Shown: positions 23,352 to 34,179 of the stretch, piece after piece | How the letters are laid out: every line of letters begins with the position of its first letter | Numbering within the stretch: the stretch's first letter is position 1 | Program-made: the position numbers and the translations under genes | Source of the DNA: Sarcocystis neurona | Taxonomy: Eukaryota; Apicomplexa; Conoidasida; Eucoccidiorida; Sarcocystidae | DNA: 64,000 nucleotides | Assembly (NCBI GenBank): GCA_000727475.1 | Contig: KL647295.1 | Span: 2,688,476-2,752,475, forward strand | Reading direction: 5' to 3' | The notes under the pieces: generated by a model | Told to the model about the DNA's origin: nothing | Seen by the model: the letters and a program-made list of their open reading frames with translations, nothing else | Databases searched by the model: none

Positions 23352-26300
23352 ATGATTGACTGCGTAGAAGCCTTTGACGCTGCAGCCGCAGCCGCAGCAG
23401 CGAGAACTGTGCAAGCAAATATCCGTTCGCTGGACAACCACTCCTCGCGTTCCTGGGACAAGACCGCCACTGCCTATGCAGCAGCTGCCCCCCGCGCGGA
23501 AGCCTGGAAGGAGGACGCAGCGACAGTTCCGTCAAATGCTCTAACTTCCCTCTCAGCTCCTGTTGCTGCCTATCTCTTCTCAAGTGATGGTGGTAGTGCC
23601 CGTGCAGCTCGTAGCTCTTCGGCTGCTGCCGCCGACGGTACAGGCTACAAGATGATGCCGGGGTTTTCCGTGGAGGCGAGGGGAGAAGAACCTACCTCGC
23701 AGCAGAGGACCAAAGACTGGGGAGGAGAAGCAGCAGGAGGGGACATACCTGCTGGTTGCGACTTCCTTAGTCACCCGGTGTATAACGTCCCAGCAGGGAA
23801 ACCGGACGCTGGTACTTCCACTACAACCCCGTCTGTTTTCTCTCCTTGTCCCTCAGAAGCGGGATCGCCTGTGCTAGAGGCTGCGTGCTGCTTCTCTGCG
23901 GGCGACAGCGTTGTCGAGGACGCGACTTCCGCGTGGGATGCTGCCACTAGCACTACTGGTAGCAACACACAGAGCACGGGCCGCAACGGGAGCAAGACAG
24001 AGAGAAAGAGCAGCAGCAGCAACAGTGAGCACTGCAGGGCCAAGCCAAAAGCAAAGGATGCGCGTCCTGCGGTGGCTTCCTCCTCCTCCTCCTTCGGCGC
24101 GGCCTCAGATTTGCCTGCTGCCACTTCGCAGCACCTGAGCGGCCGAACGCCACCAGCAGCAGAGTTTTGTTACTTCCAGAGCGGGGGTGCGGCTTTGGGA
24201 TTGCAGCCGGTAGCAGCGCAGGACTGCTGGCAGCAGCTTCCCCCCTTTCGGCAACAGACAGCTGCTGCAGGCAGAGGACTGACAGCAGCGGGAGCAGATG
24301 CTGCTCCTCCTGTTGTGTCAGACGAGGCGTTTTCCGGCTGCTGCAGCACCACGCCGTGCTGGTGGGACGGCCCTGCCCCTTTAGAAGGTGGACGAACAGC
24401 TGCGACACGCGACTACTATCTGGGAGACGAGACGTGCGTGCCTAGTGCGGAGAGTTCCTCGTCTTCTTCGCCAGCAGCGCCTCTAGCGCAGCAAGAGCAG
24501 AGACAGGAATTTGAGGAGGCGGACCAGGTGCAGGGGGAGACGCTGGAGGAAATCGAGGCGCAGCACCGCTTGGAGACGCAGCAGAAGGCAGAAGAACAGC
24601 AACTGCTGCTGGCGAAAACACAGCACTTGGAGGCGCACAGAGGCGCACTGAAGACTTGGGAATGTGAGAACGAGTTACCTGCAGGAGAAGAAAAAGCAGC
24701 AGCAGGTGAGCAGGAGGACGTGGGACACTCGGGCGCACTGCTGCAGATCCGAACGATTGCCACAGAAGAAGAAGACGATGAAGAGGAAGAGAAAGGCGGG
24801 CCACCGCTGCTGTTATTTCCGTTTCTGCGGAAAGCGAAAGTGTTGAAGATTGCTATCAACGAGGTGCTGCTGCTGCAGCAGCAGACTGGCTATCTGCTGC
24901 TGCTACAGCCCCCGTCGTCTCCCACGGCCGTCCCGGCAGCGTTCTGCAGCAGCTGCAACGGCGGAAGCAGCGCGCTTGAAAGGACGTTGCTGTTCGAATC
25001 CACAAAAGCACACGTAGAAGCAGCAGACGCAGAATCAGCAGCAGCAGCCTTTCTTGCAGCAGCAGGAGCGGGCGGAGAGGGCGGAACAACATCCCTGTGC
25101 TACACGTGTGAGCTGGCGCTGCACGTGAACACCGCGCAGCAGCTCCTGACTCGCACCCACCGCGCGCTGCAGCAGCTGCTGCTGCAGCAGGAGGAAGAGG
25201 AAGCCCGCTGGCATGAGGAACAGCAGCAGCAGCAACACACTTCGATGACGTTGTTTCTGGAGCAGATGCAGCAGCAGCATAACACCGCCGCCTCAGCAGC
25301 GGAGCTCCGCATACGCAGAAGCGTCCTCCGTCAGCAGCAGCATCAGCTGCAAGTCGCACTTGAGCAACAGCAGCAACTCGAAGATGACCTCAAAGCCCGA
25401 TGGGAAGCGGAAGTTCTCGCTGATATGCAGATTCGTATGTCTTGCGCAATTCTCCCCCTCTCCTTTATATACGTGTATATCCGTTTCTCTTCAGATATGA
25501 AGGTGTCTCTCACTCTCCCCATATACCCATCCCTACCCATATAGTCTTCACGTCTGTTGTACGTGTGGGTATAGGTATAGCGTCCTCTGTACGTGTGCGG
25601 ACGTGTGTCTGTACTTCCTCTCTCTAAACTGTGTTGACCCGTCTTTTTTAATGCTGCGTTGTCCACACAACTGCATGCATACCTATCTCAAGCTGTGAAC
25701 ATTTGTATGTGTCTTCTCTGTCTGTCTTCCTCGTTTATCGGGAGTATACGGCGAGGGTGACCCACCACGACACAGCGTAAGAATGTGCAAATGTGCTGAT
25801 ACGCCCTTCCACCTTTATTTTTGTTCGAACATATCTGTCTCTTCTATTTGTATCTGCAGGTTTGCACATACACCGTTCTGTGTGAGTGATTCTCCTCGTG
25901 TCGCCTGAAGAGCGCCGTTTGAGCAGTGACGTGTGAGAGTCACGCAGAACTCTTTTTTAAGATCCCAGGAGCACGCCTGCACCTGCGTATATTTGTTCTA
26001 TACAAGGAAAGCGAGAGAGAGTCAAAAGTGTCCTTTTTCACTGTGGTACACACGTGCATGTCTACCTACACTTCTACACCGCATTCGCGAGACAAAGATG
26101 CACGCCATTTCGTGGTATATGCCGTAGAAAGCTGCAGAGACAAGCGTGCGTGGGTTTTCCTTTCATTTGTGTTTTCTTTTCATTTGTGCGCACCGCCGTC
26201 TGGGTGTGCGCCCTGCGAAAGCGTCGTGGCAGCAGCGCGCGTGTGTGGCCATCTTCATTTCCTGCGGACTACGAAGATGCAGACGCCGAACTGCTGCGAC

Positions 26301-29300
26301 AGAGACCGACTCGAGGAGGACTTCTTTTTGTCCAGGGGGTGTCTGTACACCCCTCCTCTTCCCACGAGATTGATTTCTCTGTGTGCTTTTCTTAGTTGAT
26401 GATTCCTGCGCCTTCCCCGTGTACACATCATATACACGTGTAGAAGGAGGCGGACGTGACTTAACTGCGTTTGGACACGGTTGAAGATGTCATAGAAAAG
26501 GACGGGGTTTTGCGTGTATTTGTCCCCGCGTATATACGCAAATCGATAGATGCAGAAACAGGGAAATGTGTGAACGCCTCTCGATTGAGAGAGGGGACGT
26601 ACACGTGTGTCCGTACACGCGTCTGTGTGTGGAGTTCTATTTGTGAGAAGATTGGAGGGCAGGAACATATATACGCATGTAGAATTAAGTTCCCCCGTAT
26701 ATACAATATTCACAGAGACACACGAACATACGCATGAGCGAGGCGTGCAATAACGAATAGGCAACTCTCTGTAAGTAGTGCGTAATATACGTACACATGT
26801 CTGTCGAAGACGTCACATGATGAGGGTCACGTCTATCTCCTTCCATATGCATATTTGTATGTGTGTATTGACGTGGGGAGTCTGTATGTGTGTGTGTGTG
26901 TGTGTGCGGCCTTGTATGTATCGGTACATACGTACCTGTATATGCAGTGGACGGCGGTGACGCACGCGCTAGTAGGCAGGCGTCTTCTACGGGAGCTACC
27001 TCCTTGACACAAACAAGGCCGTGCATTTGTTTGCTTTTTACTCGTTTTTTCGTCTGCACTTCAGTATGTCCAGATCGGCCGCAGGGAGAGCTGCAGCAGC
27101 GACTGTCGCAGCAGCTGCTGGCCACCGAGGAGCAACAGGGAAGTGCGGCTGCTGCTGCGTGGTTGCTCGTGGAAAGCAGCAACTGCAGCGCCACTCCGTC
27201 CGGTGTCTCCGCTGCTGCAGTTGGTGCCGACTCGTCCACCTCAACAACAGCAGCAACAACGGGGGTACGTCGTAACCATTGTAGCAGCACCGGCAGCGGC
27301 GACTAAACCGAAACGAAAGCAGCAGCAACATTCGTCTGGCAAAACGTGACGCGCTAGGAGCAGCAGCAAAGCCAGCAGACGTAACAGCAGCAACGGCACA
27401 CCCTCTTATAACTTACACCAGCGGAAATTCCGACTGGGGCGCGAGCGGCACTTGCTGAGCAGCCTGGGCCAGCAGTCAAATGTATGATTTACACACGCGT
27501 TACACGTCCAAGCATATCCACGTAAATGTAGACATGTGTCTACGTAGCTCTTACTCGCACCTACATGTATAGGTAGATCAGGATATCTGTAACGTCGGTA
27601 GATCAGGATATCTATAACCTCATTACGTAAGTAATGAGCAATCGTGTATCTATTACCTACCGTTCTCCGGACTAAAAAAAAGACTGGTGCATACGTGAGT
27701 CTACGCGTGTGTGTCTGTGTATGTGTGTGGGTGGGGGGGGTATAAATGTTTGCCTTCAAATATTCTGCAATGGACACAACTACACCTTCGATCATATATA
27801 TGTATTTACCCGTGTCTCGGAACGTGAAGACATCCGGCGCACTCGTGCATCTGTGTGGGTACGTATACGTCTATCGAATTAATCCTGCACGCAGGTAATA
27901 TAACATAAACATATACAACGCCGCTATAGTTGTGTATCTGCAGAACGTACATGGACGTAAGTCGCCCGAACACTTACATATATTCACATTCGCGTGTATT
28001 TATATCACATCTGACCGCATCAACATGCACAGATATGTGTGTGTATCACGTCCCCGTGTATATATATATATATATGTACGTCTGTGTGTATGTGCGTATA
28101 TAGGTACATTTGTACGTGTGCGAAGGCGTGTTTAGGTGTGGCTGTGTATGAGTGTGACGTCTTTTTTGGTGCCTGCGCATGTGCAGTGCGGAGGTCTTCA
28201 AGCAGCGGAAGTGGTGGCAGCAAAGTGCAGGCAGCTGCAGAAGCTTCAAGCGAGTAAGTGTCGCGCTGCCGTCTGCTGCTGCTCCATTCTTTTTCGTATG
28301 GGATCCCTTCCTCAATAGCGTGGCAATTCTGCCCAGTCCGACTGCTGTGGTGAGCTTCTCTTTTCCTCGTCTTTTTTGTCCTATTCTGCGGACCTTTGTA
28401 GTCGCACGTTCAGTCAACTGTTCTTCAAGTGCCGCTCTCCCCTCTTCTGCACGCCCAGCAGCAAAGTGGACACGCGTGTCGTATTTTGATGTACGAACAA
28501 AATGGAGTGTTTGCGCCGGAAGACTTTGGCGAAGCTGCTGCCGCTACCGCTGCGGAGGGTCCCTGCTGCTACTGCCGCTGCTGAGACTTCCTGTTGCTGT
28601 CATTCGTGTGCAGCTGCCGCTGCTGAGACTTCCTGCTGGTGCTACAGCTGCCGTGTTGCTGCCTCTGCTGTGGACACTCCGTTTTTTAAGGAGAGAGCGG
28701 CTGTTGCCGCTGTCGCTGCGAGTGCCGCGCTGCTGGTTCGTCGAGAAGTGTTTTATTTTGTTTTTGACGCGCCGTGGTGTGCTGCGACCACAGGTCTACT
28801 GGAAGTGCGCAGCATGATGGAACAGATGCAGCAGCTGCAGCTAGGGAGAGACGAGCAGATTGGCTGCATAGAAGAAGCCGCAACCATCACGAAAGAGAAC
28901 ACAAACGACGCTGTGCGCGACCTCCTGTTGGCAAGAAAATACCAGCGACGCGCATTCCGGGTGAGGTACACTGATCTGCAAGGCAGTTGCGGCGATGAGT
29001 GGGTTTAGTAGTAGGACCAAGCACCAGCAGTAGTAGTACAGTTGTACGAGGACGGATATAGTGTGTCAGTACCAGCAGCGCACTACCGTTAATAGCAGCA
29101 GTATTTCTACTAGTATTCGTGAAGCTGCACCACTTGTTCTATGACAATACTAGAAGGAGAGTCGTCGTCATAGTAGTAGTAATAATAATAATAGCAGTAG
29201 TACAGTCGTGCAAGTAGTGTAGTGCCAGTGGGACTATTATAGGAGTAGTAGTAATAGTACTACTAATTTCACTGGTTCAGGAGTACCAGGAGTGTAGTGC

Positions 29301-30101
29301 CAGTAGTAGCAGTATAGTAATGTAAAAATATAGTGTCAGGAACACTCACAGGAGCACTTGGTAGTAGTCGTAAGAGAGGCAAAGTGAGGAGCAATGAAAG
29401 CTGGAGCAGGCGGGGCAGTAGAGCAACAGCACCTGGAGGAGCCCCCACTACCAGCGGAAGCAACCGATTCAAAGAGTTCTTCTCCGTAAGGAGAAAGCAA
29501 CTTCCCAGTGCGGTTGCAAATGTGCACATATGTAAATGTAGTCGTGTACACCTCCGTGTACATGCGTACCATTTCGGTAGAGGTACGCAGGCCACACGGA
29601 CTCACCTGTGGCTCTGGTGCAGAGGCAGGTTTTCGTGTACTCGCTTCCAAATTGTGGGCGGACAGTCAAGTTCGCAGAAGGTTGATGGAGGGATGTGTTC
29701 AGAGGTACGCCTTATATAAACGTATATACAATGTGCGTACGCCATTGTAGGGGTGTGTTGGTAGATGGAAGCGAATATGGCCATGCGCCTGCGTGGGTGC
29801 GTGTACGTATATATATGTGTAGGTACGTACGTCGTTACGTGCTCGGCGAAGACCGTGTACCTGCTTTTGTTAGCAAGAGCACGTGTGGAGCAATGTCCCT
29901 ATTTTGCGCAAAAGTCTGAAGTACCAAAATTTTCCACTCCTGTTTTCTGTGGCGGCATTTACCATGTCCATGCAGCACTCTCTGTATTTCGTTGGAGCCC
30001 TAGCGGCACTGTTCCTCTTCTTTTTCTTCCCCGCGTCGCCGTTGATGCCGCTGCTCTTCCTATTCCACGGAGAGAAACCCCCACCCCCAAACTCTCCATA
30101 G
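23352..30101 (+). CDS. Syntaxin-type (Qa-like) SNARE with large repeat-rich N-terminal region, five exons
   Basis: Exons read as 23352-25434, 27065-27264 (an in-phase alternative acceptor gives 27074), 28187-28253, 28794-28960 and 29976-30101, about 880 residues; all junctions are GT/AG and in phase. The last 100 residues are diagnostic: a SNARE heptad region in exon 4 (RDEQIGCIEEAATITKEN), the juxtamembrane RKYQRRAFR typical of syntaxins (compare YQRKSR or KYQSKARR), then one TM helix (LYFVGALAALFLFFFF) and a short tail, i.e. a tail anchor. Such proteins drive membrane fusion; a Stx18/Ufe1-like ER assignment is only a guess. The first 695 residues carry Ala, Ser, Glu and Gln runs from CAG-type codons and a Gln-rich, probably coiled-coil segment (about 590-690), making the protein nearly three times the usual 300 residues. 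The expected zero-layer Gln aligns with Arg at about residue 802. The ATG at 23352 was preferred over upstream in-frame codons because the preceding frame is pyrimidine-rich leader-like sequence. Confidence 0.8.
28990..29335. repeat. Degenerate AGT/GTA triplet block in SNARE intron 4
   Basis: Imperfect AGT, GTA and AAT triplets, densest at about 29165-29270, resemble the block at the start of the window. They lie in the last intron (28961-29975) of the SNARE gene, just after the exon encoding the SNARE motif. Confidence 0.75.
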
Positions 30102-33100
30102 TTCGCCACGCCGTGTACGTAGACAGCAAAATAAAATAAAGAAGATGTCTTTCCCCTGCAAGGAAGGAAGCTTGTGCACCAGAGTGGTAGCACGCTCCCA
30201 CAAGACGACTTCCGGACTTCGCACGGATGTGGAAGGTTTTGGCTTATATGAAGCATCATCAAAAGCCCCAGAGAAGAACTTACGCTGACGACGGGTGGCG
30301 AGCAGCAGCGCACTGTCCGAGGACTCCAACACAAGAGAACAATAGCAGTGAATATCTGAAACGAAGGGTAAAGTAAAGGAGAACAAATCTACGCGATGGG
30401 GTAGCTGCAGCAGGACGACAAAGAAGAAACAAACAAGGCAACCCTGAGGTAGCGAAACGAGTAGGAACTACACGTGGCGAAGTTCAACTAAAATTTGTCA
30501 AAGTAATTGTTGCGCCGAAGGAGTCGAAGATCACTGCTGATTGTGCAACGCTGTTGGAAGCTTGCACCGGGAAGGTGGCACACACACAGGACAGTTACAT
30601 ATACGCATGAGTGAGACAACTTGGAGTGTGTGTCTGTACACAGTTGATGCTCAGAACCACCAGGAAATATGTCGAGTTTTGCTGTTGCGAGAAAGTATAT
30701 GCAAGCCAACATTACCACTGATGGGAAAACCGAGACAGAACGACATGAACAAGTAGCGGGCACCAACCGTACGCACACATTAGTAGAGAATACTTCTTTC
30801 CACAATGGCGTCAAGGAAGACGGAGAAGTGTGACGCTGCAAACGCTTTCCGCGGGCACCTGAAAGCTCTCCGAGCGACCGGATTGTCATGGGAAAAATCT
30901 CCACTGACACAAATAGATAAAGTGGTGTCGGAAACGACGTGTAGAGATCGTCGCTGGTGGGGGGTTGATCGTACGGTGCTCGGAAAACACACGTACAAGA
31001 CACTGAAGACCTCACAGTTAACGTCGAAAGGGCAGCAGAGGTGAGGCGGAAAGAAGTATAAACGGTGCAAGGAAGAGACACGTACAAGATACGGAAGGTG
31101 TCACGGTTAATGTCGAAAAGGAATGAGAAGTGAGACGGAAAGTAGAAAGCCGGAACTCTTTTGAAAAGAAAACTCCAGAACAGGTTTGCAACTATTTGAC
31201 GCCACGAGAGTCGCGTTCCGGCCAGGTGGCCACTGCGCACACCGTAGGCGTACAGTGCCGCAGACACTTTTTGGTTGCATTTTTTACGAACGCTTTCTCA
31301 CCGAGCCTGGAAATGAAGTATCATTCCTAACCCTATACCGCTGTGGATTTGCAGATGCAGTTCTTCTCCAAGATACGTGACATGCTAGTTAACAGAAGTT
31401 TCTAAAAGGCGTTATTCTTCCGCGACACTTGCAGCGGGGAAAGAGACGGAGAACCATGGCAGAAGGGTTCGTATAGCCAAGCAAACTGAGCTGATCTTCA
31501 ACGGTTTCTGTCGACTCCTCGCCTTCTTGAACCGCGTGCACCTAGGAGGTGATCAGGCCTCCCAGAGTAGTTTTCTAGACAGCGCCTCTATGTGTGAGAC
31601 TTTCTGGAACTTTGTATCGAGTCACTTCTAGCGAACGCGCAAGAGAATTCGAAAAAATTAAGCATCGAAAACAATGTCGGCAGCGGTTGTAGTCTATTCG
31701 TAAGACGAGGACGAAAGCTGGCGCGAAGGACTCTGCGAGGGAAATGAAAGCGACAGAAACCGGCGTAGCAGAGACAAAGCAGCGTGAAAAGACGTGTTTT
31801 TGACACGTAACGGTTGTGCCGTAAGATGTCTCTGAAGCAACCGCAGATGGCTATAAAATGAGAGCAAAAGGTGAAACGCGTGAATGACAGTCGTCTCGCG
31901 TGATGTGCAAAGACGTAGAGATGCAACCACGGCTGTCTACGTGATTTTTTTAGTGAGACGCAGCGGCCTCGCAGCAGCCAGCAGACGTACACTCTCGTAG
32001 TACGGCAAGTGCTGTCGCAGGCCGTATAGAGTGTCTCATGGCGTGCTCTGCGAGAGAGAATGTGGGGGGATTCGTGTGTGCCCGGCAGATCACAAGTGGC
32101 AGGGAAGTCTTAGAATGCGTATTTTCAAGGAAGGACGTTCCGTGTGCACCCAAACTGCCGGGAATGCGCGGAGAGAGCGGCGAGCTTGTAGAGGTGTGCG
32201 CTTTTGGAAATTGAAGTTGCAGGTGCGTCTCTTCATGTAGGCGCAGCGTGACTGCCGAATACGTGCTTGTGAAGGGTAATGACTGGTGGCATGCCTTGTC
32301 TAGACTGAACAAGCGCACCCTCACAAACTGAACCAAGTACATAGTGCGCGGCACACATGCATGAATGCATACGTTAGAAACTTGGAAATGGATGGTCAGT
32401 CGCATGTTTTTGTGGAAACTGTAGATAACGTGCATGACGGGAATAAACGGGGGGTGCGGTTTGTACGTTGGGTCACGCAGAAGGGCTTCTTTTGTCGCGT
32501 GTAAAAATATATGGATGGTGCGAGCGGAAGGAAAGGGTGACAATCGTGAAGCGTAGCACCTAAGTTTTGGCACGTGTCGTGTATACGTACGAAGCAGGTT
32601 CACAGAGGACATTCGTGGAAATAATAATGGCAGTTGATCACTTAGCGTGAAGAGCAAACGTGTACGAGTCAGGTCTACACAACATTTTTCCCCGGCAGAC
32701 AGCCGTGCCGAGCACATGTAAACAGAACACATTTGAATGCCAAAACGTAAATATTTTAAGACGTCTGGTCGACAAATCTTTGGAGACGTATGGTCGGCTA
32801 TCATCGGGACTGGTGGTAGTGGAGGAAGGTGCCGAGGATACATTATTTTGCGGCGCTCACAGCGTTGTTGATTGGGAAAAGTGAACAACTGTGGTGGCTG
32901 CACAAGACCATTGTGGCTCAAATGAGAGAGGTTACGACAAAGCTTTACATCTCCAGAATGGAAAAGGGTGGAACTGTGCCCTCGTCAGCGGCGAGGCGTC
33001 CGTGAATCTTCTGTACGTGTGTTACCCAGAAAAACACTTGCTCCTCCTGTGTCGCTCGCCGACAGTGTGATGTTTGTAGGCAGTTTTCGCGGCGGGATTT

Positions 33101-34179
33101 GCAGGTATGCGCATCTGCACCTTTGACCAATGTGACACGGTGCACGAATTCGTATGTCTACGGGTGCGTGCGACCGACAGGCATGATACCAGAAGCTGTT
33201 CCATCTGCATGAGTCATTTCGAGGTCGCGTGGCACAATTACGCGAGCGTGCGCTGAAGGTGTTGCCCCTGCGGCGTCTTTAGTACTTTTTTGGAATGAGA
33301 TTGTTAGCCTGATGTACGAAAGACTACACCTTCGCTGCATCGCTGTGCGGACCCCGTTTCTACACATGCATGCAGTCGTAATACATGTGCACGCTCAGGC
33401 AGGGATCAAGTATCTCCTCGCACCTGCGAGTAGCGGCTTCTATTTTTCACAAACGACGACTGTATCTCTGTAAACAAGGAAAAGGAGCATCACACTTCAC
33501 CTGCACCGGCAGCGTATGAACGTTGTATCTATACGCACGTCACGTAGCTGGGTTATAGATGCAAGTCTCGCCTAGTGTACACTTTTGTGCGCGTAGGCGT
33601 AGTACACAGGGTGTGCCTTCGACCGCCCGCAACACCCTCCAACAACAATAAAGATTTAAGTCCAAGCGCCCTCACACAGTTTGCAGGGCAGTGCAGAATA
33701 ATCCGGTAGTAACTTCGCAAAAGCAGCGCTGACGAGCGAACACGCAGTGGGTGATTTTGCTCTGGGAATGACCTCCGTGCAGAGCGGGTAGTCAAGAACA
33801 CATTTAAGTGGTTCGTCCAGGACGCTTGGACACTCGCGGGTGCTAGCTTGAGCGAACAAAAACATCGCATACGTGCGAATATACTCTGCAGCTGCCATCT
33901 GCAAGAGGCGCCGTGATCAAGTTCCCACATACATCCATTTACGCATACACGTTCAAGCTTACGCAGATATGTACCCTCCTGTATCCTCGTGTGTACGTTA
34001 CTGCATAATCGGCTCGCAGTTTGCACACGTAATCGTTGAGAGTTCACGGCTGCAGGACTGGGCGTTGCTGGAGCTAGGATATTGCACATCATTCTTCTGC
34101 TCGACGCGCCTTAGCGTTCCCCAACTGTTAGCGGGGTATCATGTAGGCGTATCGCATCGCTTCTTTTCACTCCCCTGTC
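30102..34179. other. Intergenic interval, convergent side of SNARE and four-TM genes
   Basis: The SNARE and four-TM genes converge on this interval, so it contains both 3' ends. No gene could be supported. The minus strand has unusually long open frames, 32921-31950 (323 codons, first ATG at 32843) and 31267-30488 (259 codons), but their composition is Leu/Ser/Thr/His/Pro-rich with no domain, and the shorter one overlaps a local duplication. The sequence has few microsatellites compared with the rest of the window. Confidence 0.45.
30984..31161. repeat. Diverged tandem duplication, about 89-base period
   Basis: Two copies beginning near 30984 and 31073 share ACACGTACAAGA, a GTTAA-GTCGAAA core and GAGGCGGAAAG or GAGACGGAAAG. 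Substitutions and small indels separate them. On the minus strand they give similar peptides (FDVNCEVF and FDINRDTF) in different frames, evidence against translation of either ORF in its present form. Confidence 0.7.

Noticed and set aside
22601..23470. Minus-strand ORF of 289 codons upstream of the SNARE start
   Set aside because: Its first part is antisense to SNARE exon 1 and the rest runs through mixed sequence with no domain; the plus-strand exon is supported by a complete in-phase gene.
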